From: a virus
Virus record (IMG/VR): IMGVR_UViG_3300037294_000662
Coordinates: 1 to 38,616 of that record
Direction: 5' to 3' (one strand)
Length of the DNA stretch: 38,616 nt
Under the pieces are notes generated by a model. The model worked only from the letters and a program-made list of their open reading frames with translations. It did no database searches and was not told the origin of the DNA. A program made the translations under genes and the position numbers. Shown piece by piece: positions 25,061-31,161 of the stretch; positions within the stretch are counted from its first letter, which is position 1, and every line of letters begins with the position of its first letter.

Positions 25061-25115
25061 GTCATTGCGAGGCACGAAGCAATCTCCCCGTCATTGCGAG
25101 GCACGAAGCAATCTC
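25061..25115. repeat. Two direct copies of the gtcattgcgaggcacgaag repeat
   Basis: Units at 25061-25086 and 25090-25115 are nearly identical to those at 15375 and 15411. They lie directly after the end of the rightward late operon, before the terminator. Confidence 0.92.
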
Positions 25116-25120
25116 TAAAA

Positions 25121-25146
25121 ACGGTGATAAATCAAAATATCACCGT
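25121..25146. repeat. Short palindrome acggtgata...tatcaccgt
   Basis: Complementary 9-base arms lie at 25121-25129 and 25138-25146, and a third ggtgat follows at 25151. It is between the repeat pair and the terminator and could be an operator or simply an extra hairpin. Confidence 0.6.
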
Positions 25147-25156
25147 AAGTGGTGAT

Positions 25157-25196
25157 AAAAAAAGCCTCCCGAGATTCGGGAGGCTTTTTGTTTTTT
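25157..25196. terminator. Strong bidirectional rho-independent terminator
   Basis: An 11-bp stem (aagcctcccga / tcgggaggctt) with a GATT-like loop is followed by a T-run on the right and preceded by an A-run on the left. It therefore ends both the rightward late operon and the leftward early operon, which converge here. The stop codon of the neighbouring 77-residue gene lies in its T-run. Confidence 0.92.
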
Positions 25197-25428
25197 AATG
25201 CTTTTTATAAATTTTGTCTCGGATGTACTTTATTTCTTCGATGGATCCGGAAATTATAATTTCACCTGTCTGAGGATTGATTTCTGTCTTAACATCCATT
25301 TCCTTCAAGAATTTATCAACGGTACTGTCTGATAAAAATCCATCGAATTCACCTTCAAGACTTCCGGAAGGCTGATCATTGTGCCACATCTGAAATCGCT
25401 TTAGGAATTTGATGTTCTCCTCTTTCAT
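25195..25428 (-). CDS. Small hypothetical protein (77 aa)
   Basis: This 77-residue acidic protein contains the patterns DVKTEINPQTGEIIISGS and IKYIRDKIYKKH at the C-terminus. Its last codons overlap the terminator, so it ends the leftward early transcript. A second terminator lies upstream at 25501-25532, so the gene probably has its own promoter. I do not recognise the family. No signal peptide or membrane segment is present. Confidence 0.55.
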   Translation of the reverse strand: MKEENIKFLKRFQMWHNDQPSGSLEGEFDGFLSDSTVDKFLKEMDVKTEINPQTGEIIISGSIEEIKYIRDKIYKKH

Positions 25429-25500
25429 TTTTTTAGATTTTTAGCAGTATATGATTTATGATTTACAATCTTAAAGTAAGAAAAAAAACTATGCTTAACA

Positions 25501-25532
25501 AAAAAAAGCCCAGCTCAACGAGCCGGGCTTTT
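25501..25532 (-). terminator. Rho-independent terminator after the 73-aa gene
   Basis: The sequence folds as AAAAGCCC with GGGCTTTT and an inner GCTC/GAGC pairing, and on the minus strand it ends in a U-run. It lies 26 bases after the stop of the gene at 25558. Confidence 0.85.
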
Positions 25533-25557
25533 CCACCACTAAACCTTATCTATCTAT

Positions 25558-25779
25558 TTATGAAAACAAAACCAGCTGCCCCGGATCAATCAACTCCTCA
25601 CTTCGGTTGATCTTCATGCTCTTGATATTCATCCACTGCCGGTAGCTTAAAAAAATGTTGAACTTGGGAAATACATTCCTCACGATTCGCGTATCCGGTA
25701 TATCCTCCTCCTTCACACTTAGATATACCTCTCGGATATGCTGGGCAGTCTTGATGTAATTGTCACGAACATAAGGCAT
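25558..25779 (-). CDS. Small hypothetical protein (73 aa)
   Basis: This 73-residue protein is helical and charged at the N-terminus and hydrophobic at the C-terminus (GQLVLFS). It contains the stretch MPYVRDNYIKTAQHIREVY at 1-19. It lies between a terminator downstream and a hairpin upstream, so it forms its own short transcription unit. I do not recognise the family. Overall codon use resembles the early region. Confidence 0.5.
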   Translation of the reverse strand: MPYVRDNYIKTAQHIREVYLSVKEEDIPDTRIVRNVFPKFNIFLSYRQWMNIKSMKINRSEELIDPGQLVLFS

Positions 25780-25782
25780 AAA

Positions 25783-25813
25783 ACAAAAATACCCTGACAG
25801 ACTGACAGGGTAC
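25783..25813 (-). terminator. Hairpin terminator after the secreted-protein gene; left copy of an inverted pair
   Basis: On the minus strand the stem TACCCTG/CAGGGTA (25790-25812 in plus coordinates) is followed by TTTTTGTTTT. The outer part, acaaaaataccctgacag at 25783-25800, matches the reverse complement of 26442-26461 except for single-base differences. See the findings. Confidence 0.75.
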
Positions 25814-25845
25814 TAATAAGTTTTAAAGTAGTTTTGAAGAATTAC

Positions 25846-26388
25846 TTAAAAATCAGAGAGTGCTTTTTTATTTTGGGCTACTGAATAATCGTCCGCTTTT
25901 GACTTTAGGTCTTTATCAACCATCAATAAAGAATCCTCTCCTAGGCCATTGTAGTCAAGCATCATGACCACAGCCTTGCCCCGCCAAATAAACCGATCCA
26001 TAAATTGGTTGGGCTTGGTGCCCCTTCCATATGCCTGAGTAAAAACTTCGTGCAATTTTGATCCATTTGGCTTTGCCAACTTCATGTATATCATGGTGAC
26101 TCTAGATTCAAAAGCCAAAACTAATATACTTTCGATTTGGACCAAATCAGAGATGTTTAGCATCTCAGGATCTATGACATCATAGGCAATCATACCGGGT
26201 CCTACCATAGTGGAATCTAGAGACTCTGAAAGGTAATCTTCAATTGAGGAAATCGGCATTCCTAGTGTTATTTCTTTAAAGCTTCTTTTAAAGTCCAGAT
26301 ACTGAACGGTTCCAGGCTTTACCTCTTTTTGACCAAAAGAAGCCAAAGGCATAATGACCAAACAAAGGACTAGTAATATATTTTTCAT
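25846..26388 (-). CDS. Secreted protein, probable moron gene
   Basis: This 180-residue protein has a signal peptide (MKNILLVLCLVIMPLASFGQ) of the Bacteroidota type, with likely cleavage before Gln20. The mature part (about 160 residues) contains FKEITLGMPISSIEDYLSES and LMVDKDLKSKADDYSVAQNKK and is probably periplasmic or outer-membrane-associated. It is preceded and followed by hairpins, stands alone as one gene, and sits away from the replication genes, all typical of a moron (host-fitness gene). Its function cannot be read from the sequence. Confidence 0.65.
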   Translation of the reverse strand: MKNILLVLCLVIMPLASFGQKEVKPGTVQYLDFKRSFKEITLGMPISSIEDYLSESLDSTMVGPGMIAYDVIDPEMLNISDLVQIESILVLAFESRVTMIYMKLAKPNGSKLHEVFTQAYGRGTKPNQFMDRFIWRGKAVVMMLDYNGLGEDSLLMVDKDLKSKADDYSVAQNKKALSDF

Positions 26389-26437
26389 AACTATTTGATT
26401 TAAAAATTAAAACTAGTCTTTGATCCTTACATTTCTA

Positions 26438-26461
26438 TACCCTGTACAGGGTATTTTTTGT
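26438..26461 (+). other. Palindrome with T-run, right copy of an inverted pair
   Basis: The palindrome taccctgtacagggta (26439-26454) is followed by a T-run on the plus strand, a terminator shape with no rightward gene before it. It lies between the upstream gene's terminator and the start of the secreted-protein gene. It may be an operator or one end of a mobile cassette. Confidence 0.65.
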
Positions 26462-26462
26462 A

Positions 26463-26488
26463 GAAAAGGAGAGGTTTTCACCCCTCCC
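26463..26488 (-). terminator. Weak terminator after the 98-aa gene
   Basis: Minus-strand stem GGAGGGGT / ACCTCTCC with one mismatch, GAAA-like loop and a short T-run. It lies 7 bases after the stop of the gene at 26495. Confidence 0.6.
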
Positions 26489-26494
26489 GAATAT

Positions 26495-26791
26495 TTACTT
26501 CACTTGCCCGAGTGCTTTTCGAAGCAGCCGGAGGTAATGAATCTGATGCTCTACGGTCTGGCCTGGTAGCTCAGGATAGCGCAGCAGATAGCTGATGTAA
26601 TTAATCTCGATCTCTTCGAGGTAGATACTCAGCTCCTGAGGATCGATATGCTCCTGAAAGAGGTGCTCGAGCGGTGCAAGTGGATGGCCTGAAAAAGGCT
26701 GGATGATTGATGATTCCAACTTTTCAGAATCGGCATTGGGTGCTTGTTTTTCGTACATTTTTTTTGCGGGATCTTCGCAATAATAACCCAT
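26495..26791 (-). CDS. Hypothetical protein (98 aa)
   Basis: This 98-residue protein contains a short charged N-terminus and a helical C-terminus (LSIYLEEIEINYISYLLRYPELPGQ). It is the last gene of its unit, with a weak terminator after it. It has no membrane segment. Not recognised. The gene is complete with an ATG and stop and codon use like the adjacent early genes. Confidence 0.5.
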   Translation of the reverse strand: MGYYCEDPAKKMYEKQAPNADSEKLESSIIQPFSGHPLAPLEHLFQEHIDPQELSIYLEEIEINYISYLLRYPELPGQTVEHQIHYLRLLRKALGQVK

Positions 26792-26857
26792 TGTAACCGA
26801 TTACCAAAATTCATTTTTCACGATTCAATTTGATGTATACAAGTCTCAAAATAGGCG

Positions 26858-27436
26858 CTACTTATATCCTACCACCTGCCCGGCCTCTGTCTTGATTGCC
26901 TTCATTCCGAGACCTCGGAGATGTGTGTAGTAATTGATAGTCTCCTGTGGCGAGAGCTTTCGAACAAGATCGGAATTCCATTCGTTGGGAAACTTTCCGC
27001 TGCCCTGTCCCGCCAGATCCGCCCGAAACTCATTCCAGTACTTCACCAGGTTGGAGATCGACTGCTTGCCCTTGAATAGGAAGTTCTCAGAGCGAAAGTA
27101 GGCATGAAGCTGCTCTTCAGTCGGGTTGATCTGTTTGATCTTGCCAGCCTCCGCCGCGGTGACCTTGTACTTGATCGACTTATGCTTCTCATAGATCCGG
27201 CAGAAGATAGCCAGCTTCTCATTTGCCTGCGCTTCTTTAGTGATAGTGAGGCCAAGGCTTTTCATCTGATCTATTCCAGATTCAGCTACTGCAAGGTTGC
27301 TAATCAGGAAGCCTAATTTATCGCTATCCAAAGGCGGTTTAAATGTGGTTTCAAAGCCAATTAAAAACCCAAGCTCATAAGTCAGCCTGGCAGCTCCTTC
27401 ACGTGCAATGGATGTAAGTAGATAGGTAGTTTTCAT
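26858..27436 (-). CDS. Hypothetical early-region protein (192 aa)
   Basis: This 192-residue protein is rich in helices. The N-terminal part (MKTTYLLTSIAREGAARLTYELGFLIGFETT) carries a hydrophobic stretch near 20-30 that is not clearly a transmembrane segment. The central part holds NEKLAIFCRIYEKHKSI and the C-terminus reads LRGLGMKAIKTEAGQVVGYK. It is the first gene downstream of the putative gene cassette, about 27 bases from the nearer cassette repeat. I do not recognise the family. Confidence 0.55.
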   Translation of the reverse strand: MKTTYLLTSIAREGAARLTYELGFLIGFETTFKPPLDSDKLGFLISNLAVAESGIDQMKSLGLTITKEAQANEKLAIFCRIYEKHKSIKYKVTAAEAGKIKQINPTEEQLHAYFRSENFLFKGKQSISNLVKYWNEFRADLAGQGSGKFPNEWNSDLVRKLSPQETINYYTHLRGLGMKAIKTEAGQVVGYK

Positions 27437-27462
27437 AATTTATAAAAGTTAAATTAAACGCC

Positions 27463-27517
27463 TGCTAACAGCCGATTGAAGCCATCTGAAGAGACGGCTA
27501 CAATCTTGGTGTTAGCA
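27463..27517 (-). repeat. attC-like imperfect inverted repeat A (after the cassette ORF)
   Basis: In gene orientation it starts TGCTAACACCAAG and ends CGGCTGTTAGCA. The arms align as TGCTAACA-CCAAGATTGTAGCC against TGCTAACAGCC--GATTGAAGCC (revcomp of the 3' arm), with a short loop. It lies 6 bases after the TAG of the AT-rich ORF. The terminal 7-mers match those of repeat B. The AAC/GTT cores resemble attC, but GTTAGCA does not satisfy the full GTTRRRY consensus. Confidence 0.75.
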
Positions 27518-27523
27518 ACAAGG

Positions 27524-27799
27524 CTACATTGAGTCATACATTCTCTGTATAGCTTCGATTTCATTTTGGTGTATTTTACAATCTAACATATATGGTTTTT
27601 CTTTATTTGGTCTCTTATTACTAAGCACTTCCGCTAAAGCATTTTTAAGAGTCCCTGATTTCACATAACCTACTATTTGCCTTTCATCTGAGTGTTTGGT
27701 TATTATATTTGACACATCTTCTAAGGCTCTATCGTAAGAACATTGCCCTTTTTTGTAATTTTCGAATACGCCAAAAATTTCGTTTGCTACTAATTTCAT
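27524..27799 (-). CDS. AT-rich hypothetical gene in a cassette-like unit (91 aa)
   Basis: This 91-residue protein is charged and helical, with KLVANEIFGVFENYKKG at the start and KIHQNEIEAIQRMY near the end. The frame extends to a TTG at 27835 but the ATG at 27799 is preferred because the extension runs into repeat B. By hand count the region 27521-27800 has about 90 G/C in 280 bases, roughly 32%, well below the neighbouring genes. It is the only gene between two similar imperfect inverted repeats. This points to recent acquisition. The function is unknown. Confidence 0.6.
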   Translation of the reverse strand: MKLVANEIFGVFENYKKGQCSYDRALEDVSNIITKHSDERQIVGYVKSGTLKNALAEVLSNKRPNKEKPYMLDCKIHQNEIEAIQRMYDSM

Positions 27800-27826
27800 A
27801 CTTCTGTCTTTTAAAGACCGCCCAAT

Positions 27827-27913
27827 TGCTAACAATATGTATAGTAAATAAGCTGGTCAAGTTTATGTTTTAATTCAAATTTGTAGTACAGCTTACTTGC
27901 CATATATTTAGCA
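27827..27913 (-). repeat. attC-like imperfect inverted repeat B (before the cassette ORF)
   Basis: In gene orientation it starts TGCTAAATATATGGC and ends CATATTGTTAGCA. The arms pair as TGCTAA-ATATATGGCAAGTAAGCTG with TGCTAACAATATGTATAGTAAATAAGCTG (revcomp of the other arm), with a loop of about 33 bases. It follows the stop of the 79-residue gene by 12 bases. Different inner sequence but the same end pattern as repeat A. Confidence 0.75.
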
Positions 27914-27925
27914 TTAGCAGTCATT

Positions 27926-28165
27926 TCAATTATTCAAGTCCGCAATATCAACTCCTTCAGCTTCACAAAGAGTAGTTAAGATTAAATGAGCGTTGCTCAG
28001 TCCTTCGATAAATTGAGGCGGTAGCTCATCCGCAAAGCTGATCCGAGCGAGTAGCGACTCATTGTAGTTAAACAACAGCAAAGCCATTGCGCCAGCTTTC
28101 TGAATCTGCCTCAGCTCCATCTGCTGCTCAGGATCTTTGGTATCGATTTCAATTGTTATTTTCAT
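27926..28165 (-). CDS. Small hypothetical protein (79 aa)
   Basis: This 79-residue acidic protein has a strand-helix-helix pattern (MKITIEIDTKDPEQQMELRQIQKAGAMALLLFNYNESLLAR). It overlaps the upstream 84-residue gene by 4 bases (ATGA), so the two are probably cotranslated. Function not recognised. It directly borders the putative cassette. Confidence 0.55.
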   Translation of the reverse strand: MKITIEIDTKDPEQQMELRQIQKAGAMALLLFNYNESLLARISFADELPPQFIEGLSNAHLILTTLCEAEGVDIADLNN

Positions 28166-28416
28166 TGCTTTAAATCATTAAATTGTCCTAAGTACACCTC
28201 GATCGCACATCCAAAATCTTGGCATGCATCTGGCAGTTCGCATTCGCCACATGGATCAAAATCTCCTACTTGATCCCACATTTGATCCTCCTCCTCATCC
28301 AGTTCCATTTGCCTTCTGATTTCGGATTGTCGGAGCGACTCTCCCGTCTCCGGTCTTCGGTCCTCCGGCTTTCCGGGATTGAAATATGTTTCGCCGTACG
28401 TATTATCTGCACCCAT
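28162..28416 (-). CDS. Small Cys-containing hypothetical protein (84 aa)
   Basis: This 84-residue acidic protein has a central DEEEDQMWDQVGD segment and a Cys-rich segment with the spacing CxxCx6CxxxxC (residues about 56-70: CGECELPDACQDFGC). The pattern could bind a metal, though no family is recognised. It lies 3 bases after the GemA-like gene. The N-terminal 35 residues are hydrophilic and probably disordered. Confidence 0.5.
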   Translation of the reverse strand: MGADNTYGETYFNPGKPEDRRPETGESLRQSEIRRQMELDEEEDQMWDQVGDFDPCGECELPDACQDFGCAIEVYLGQFNDLKQ

Positions 28417-28419
28417 AAT

Positions 28420-28908
28420 TTATTTGTTTAAATTCTCCAAATAGCTCTTAAATACCTTGCCCTCAAATATGCTAACCAGAATATTCAGCTCCGGTACCGT
28501 GTGCTCCATCAGCGCCTTTTTATACTTCTGCTTCAGGCACCACCCATCCAGCCTCTCCAATATCAACTGATTCTCCGATCTCCCCTCTCCCCCCTTCATG
28601 GGGGCCGGGGGGGTAGGGGCCGGGGGGGTAGAAGCCGGGGTGGTAGGGGCCGTGGCAGTGCCCCAATTCATCTGCCGCCCTAGACTGATCATCTTCTTCC
28701 GCTGCAAGTCGCCGGGCTTGGGTGTCCAGTCTGTTTTCTTGTGTTGAAGATGCTTCAGGTATTCCAGCACATCGTCAAATTCCTGATCCGTAAGTGCTCT
28801 GAGGCTGGAAGTCCGCCCTTTGGATATCTCCCCAGCGAGTTCTTCCTTCTCGAATCCCTGCGCCTTGCACAGGGCAAAGAATTGGGAATAGTGGCGGGTC
28901 TTAGCCAT
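28420..28908 (-). CDS. gemA: GemA-like early protein (Mu gp16/DUF1018 family)
   Basis: This 162-residue protein matches the Mu gp16/GemA family by its N-terminal half (HYSQFFALCKAQGFEKEELAGE... ALTDQEFDDVLEYLKHL) and C-terminal half (RKKMISLGRQMNW ... LERLDGWCLKQKYKKALMEHTVPELNILVSIFE). GemA of Mu affects host gene expression and DNA supercoiling. Between the halves, residues about 84-112 are Pro/Thr/Gly-rich, encoded by the repeats at 28581-28650. The protein lies between the Pol X-like gene (overlap of 8 bases) and small accessory genes. Assignment by pattern. Confidence 0.7.
   Translation of the reverse strand: MAKTRHYSQFFALCKAQGFEKEELAGEISKGRTSSLRALTDQEFDDVLEYLKHLQHKKTDWTPKPGDLQRKKMISLGRQMNWGTATAPTTPASTPPAPTPPAPMKGGEGRSENQLILERLDGWCLKQKYKKALMEHTVPELNILVSIFEGKVFKSYLENLNK
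28581..28650. repeat. Pro-rich cccccttcatgggggccggggggg repeats inside GemA-like gene
   Basis: G-rich units on the plus strand (ggggccgggggggta, three copies with variation) with a ccccccttcatgggggcc palindrome. They encode the inserted peptide between the N- and C-terminal halves of the GemA-like protein. Confidence 0.85.
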
Positions 28909-29464
28909 TGGTCACCTCCCTGTCTTTAGGCTCAGGCATTGGGATGCCCAGGAGTTGGAATAGCTCCCATTCTTCCTTCACTTTTCGCTCCCACTTGCTT
29001 TTCTCATGGAATAGTATCCCCTCTACCGAGTGGTAGCCTCTGTGCACCCATCCACTGGCCAGCACCTTATGCGAGTACTCCGCTGATCCGGTTCGGATAG
29101 CCAGGATCAGGCCCCAGTTGGCAGGAGTGGCGAAGAAGAGGTCGAGCTTGATTGATCGCTCTTCCAGCTTTATCGCTCCTTTTTCAGTGCCTTCAGGATC
29201 ATCCACGAAGATGGATAAAGTGATCACCCGCTGCGTGTACTTGCAGGGAAGCTCGCCCTTTACCTTCACCCAGCGATTCACGACGGCAGCGATGCCGGAT
29301 TCAAATAGCCCCACTTCATAGGGCTTGGGAATCGCCACAATCTCGATGTCCTTTACTTCGGGCTTTTCCCTCCGGATAGACCCGGCGATCTGAATCCGCT
29401 CGCAATGTGGAGCCAGCTGCCTGACCAGCTCTTCAGCTATTGATTTGGCGTAGATTAGTTTCAT
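28901..29464 (-). CDS. Pol X-type nucleotidyltransferase, palm-only
   Basis: This 187-residue protein carries the DNA polymerase beta/X palm signature: GS at 28-29 within IAGSIRREKPEVKDIEIV, the two acids Asp39 and Glu41 (DIE rather than the usual DID), and a third acid at Asp108 (RSIKLDLFF). Residues 125-149 (TGSAEYSHKVLASGWVHRGYHSVEG) match the Pol X pattern TGS...F. The usual lyase and finger domains are missing. It could add nucleotides to DNA ends or fill gaps during transposition repair. Overlaps the neighbouring genes at both ends. Reaction inferred from family. Confidence 0.8.
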   Translation of the reverse strand: MKLIYAKSIAEELVRQLAPHCERIQIAGSIRREKPEVKDIEIVAIPKPYEVGLFESGIAAVVNRWVKVKGELPCKYTQRVITLSIFVDDPEGTEKGAIKLEERSIKLDLFFATPANWGLILAIRTGSAEYSHKVLASGWVHRGYHSVEGILFHEKSKWERKVKEEWELFQLLGIPMPEPKDREVTNG

Positions 29465-29790
29465 GAGATTAAGCTTAATTGAGTTCCTGATTTTATTCCT
29501 AATAGCTCGATGGTGTCTGATGTCCAGACTGAAATAATTTTTCCATCAATAATGTTGTAGCCATTTAAGTATGATGGAATACCGTTAGATTTTTCTTTAT
29601 CCACATCCTCACAAGTGATGTGATAATGTTCCGGAGATGATTCCTGCATTCCTGAATTGGTACACCCCAATTGATCAGACATCCTAGCGCAGGCGCAGGG
29701 ACCGGTGATAGACTTGACTATATATGGACCACTGCCATAGCTAGTTTTTATCAATGATCCTTTGATTAGTGTTTTTGTAATTAGGCTCAT
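29461..29790 (-). CDS. Cys/His-rich hypothetical phage protein (109 aa)
   Basis: This 109-residue protein has an N-terminal GSLIKTSYGSGPYIVKSITGPC stretch, Cys residues at about 32, 34 and 43, a HYHITC motif near 55-60, and a YLNGYNIIDGKIISVW segment. The Cys and His residues could bind zinc. The pattern recurs in Bacteroidota phage proteins as I recall it, without known role. It is linked to both neighbours by ATGA overlaps, so it is part of the early operon with the Pol X-like gene. Confidence 0.6.
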   Translation of the reverse strand: MSLITKTLIKGSLIKTSYGSGPYIVKSITGPCACARMSDQLGCTNSGMQESSPEHYHITCEDVDKEKSNGIPSYLNGYNIIDGKIISVWTSDTIELLGIKSGTQLSLIS

Positions 29791-29999
29791 GAATATTCTT
29801 CTGAAATCCTGGATTGAAGATCTTCTATCTCATCGGCCTTTTTACCCCATTTATCTTTTTTCATTTGCTCGCCAACCCCTCCATACCCTTGGATTGGTCT
29901 ATTCTCTATTGATCTAGATCGGATTCGCTCCCGATCTAGGCAGTCTAGGAGTAGAGCAAAATCCTCTTCGTCTAATAATTCTCTTATAGTTAATGACAT
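29787..29999 (-). CDS. Small charged hypothetical protein (70 aa)
   Basis: This 70-residue protein starts at the ATG at 29999 (MSLTIRELLDEEDFALL). The frame continues upstream to 30110, but that would overlap the ASCH gene by about 100 bases, so the shorter start is chosen. The protein is acidic at the N-terminus and basic in the middle (RERIRSRSIENRPIQGYGG). It is linked to the next gene by an ATGA overlap. Function not recognised. Confidence 0.55.
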   Translation of the reverse strand: MSLTIRELLDEEDFALLLDCLDRERIRSRSIENRPIQGYGGVGEQMKKDKWGKKADEIEDLQSRISEEYS

Positions 30000-30010
30000 T
30001 GCTTTTTTGT

Positions 30011-30436
30011 TTAAAATCTTAAGTCTGTCCAGTGATAGATTATCAGGTCTTCGATATTTAATCGAATGAATCCTTTCCGTGTGATCTTTTCCTTTACCGA
30101 ATCCATCCAATAGTGAATGAAATCCTCCTCATCGTTAAATCCGTCACATCTGACGAAATCCTGAGTTTCAATCGAGTCTAATGGCCTACCATCAATAAAT
30201 ACCACGATTAAATAATCGGTGCCGTTAACTTGCTTTTGAATCATGAGATCCACCAACTGAATCCCTTTGAGCGTATGTTCCGAGCTGATCTTTTCACAGG
30301 ACTTAGTTCGAAGTCCGGTGTACATGTGAAGCTGATCACCGATCTTAGGCTCCACCTTCCGTGGATTGCGGATGGTAAACTTCTTCGATCCATCCAAGAT
30401 CTTAGGGGCGAACTGTTTTTTGAATCCCAGGAGCAT
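30011..30436 (-). CDS. ASCH domain protein
   Basis: This 141-residue protein has the ASCH pattern: LLGFKKQFAPKILDGSKKFTIR (residues 2-23), a Gly-rich loop with IGDQLHMYTG, then strands VDLMIQ and YLIVVFIDGRPL. ASCH proteins bind RNA or modified nucleotides and some are ribonucleases. It overlaps the DUF4406 gene as TGATG. The role in the phage is not known; possible contribution to nucleic-acid metabolism or counter-defence is speculation. Confidence 0.72.
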   Translation of the reverse strand: MLLGFKKQFAPKILDGSKKFTIRNPRKVEPKIGDQLHMYTGLRTKSCEKISSEHTLKGIQLVDLMIQKQVNGTDYLIVVFIDGRPLDSIETQDFVRCDGFNDEEDFIHYWMDSVKEKITRKGFIRLNIEDLIIYHWTDLRF

Positions 30437-30825
30437 CAGAAATCCGTTTTCATCATTTCCGAAAAATCAAGGCTGGGCTCTACTAATAAAGGAATGCCCA
30501 GCTTCAGCGCAACTTCTCGCTCCCAAGTGGCTCCCTTGCTCGACTGCCAGTCGGGAAGCATATCGATGTAGTCCGAATACGGCAAGTGTGCCAGGCAGAT
30601 CCTCATCGCTTCCTGCCAGTCACAGGACTCATCCACAAACGCTACCGGGTTAAAAGTCGCAAAGCCCCTGGCGCTCAGCTCGGCTTCTCGCTTCGCAAAT
30701 TTGGCCACTACATCGTCATAGTGCAGGCCTGATATCTTACCGGCGATGTAGACTAGAGGCCGATCTAATCCGAGGCCTTCACGGATGGATTTCATTTTAA
30801 AAGATTTTTCTGGGGCGTTACTCAT
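30436..30825 (-). CDS. DUF4406 (nucleoside deoxyribosyltransferase-like) protein
   Basis: This 129-residue protein matches DUF4406: VYIAGKISGLHYDDV (25-39), a middle helix with AELSARGFATFNPVAF, WQEAMRICLAHLPYSDYIDMLPDWQSSKGATWEREVALKLGIP at about 70-112. The Rossmann-like fold is related to nucleoside 2-deoxyribosyltransferases and the SMF/DprA group. It may act on a nucleotide or nucleoside; a catalytic reaction is not established for this family. Overlaps the neighbours by one to four bases, so it is in the early operon. Confidence 0.82.
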   Translation of the reverse strand: MSNAPEKSFKMKSIREGLGLDRPLVYIAGKISGLHYDDVVAKFAKREAELSARGFATFNPVAFVDESCDWQEAMRICLAHLPYSDYIDMLPDWQSSKGATWEREVALKLGIPLLVEPSLDFSEMMKTDF

Positions 30826-31160
30826 TAGTTTTTAGGTTTTGGATTGTGGATTATTTCATTTTTGATTCGATCGTTCCAAGTGGCATCCTGCTGGCAGTCG
30901 ATCGCCCTGCCTGTACTTTGCTTTTCGGCTTGTGGATAGCGGTCTCCGACTTGGTAGCCGTGACCATTGAGATGTGCGAAGCAGCCAAGTGACTTATTTC
31001 CATAGTCTTCGTTTACATTGTCAAAGCTCACACACACTTCACAGCCTCGGATCAGGATCACGTCACCGAGATAGTTCATCAGCTGAGGCTTTGCAATTTC
31101 ACAGCTGAGCAGGCAAGTGAGCCCTGCTATCGCCAGGATATTTTTGATTAGTGCGCTCAT
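30825..31160 (-). CDS. Early lipoprotein (111 aa)
   Basis: This 111-residue protein starts at the ATG at 31160, one base after the exonuclease stop; the longer frame uses a TTG. The N-terminus is a lipoprotein signal ending LTCLLSC (Cys20). The mature part contains two further Cys pairs (RGCEVCVSF, SLGCFAHL) and is about 90 residues. A lipoprotein made early in infection is consistent with a superinfection-exclusion protein such as the T5 Llp, but there is no direct sequence support beyond topology and position. Confidence 0.68.
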   Translation of the reverse strand: MSALIKNILAIAGLTCLLSCEIAKPQLMNYLGDVILIRGCEVCVSFDNVNEDYGNKSLGCFAHLNGHGYQVGDRYPQAEKQSTGRAIDCQQDATWNDRIKNEIIHNPKPKN

Positions 31161-31161
31161 A

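Noticed and set aside
25195-25779. Toxin-antitoxin pair
   Set aside because: The two small genes are separated by a terminator and show no known toxin or antitoxin motif.
26438-26461. Terminator for a rightward gene
   Set aside because: No rightward coding region ends here; kept as a palindrome of unknown role.
29787-30110. 107-residue form of the small gene before the ASCH gene
   Set aside because: It overlaps the ASCH coding region by about 100 bases; the ATG at 29999 removes the overlap.
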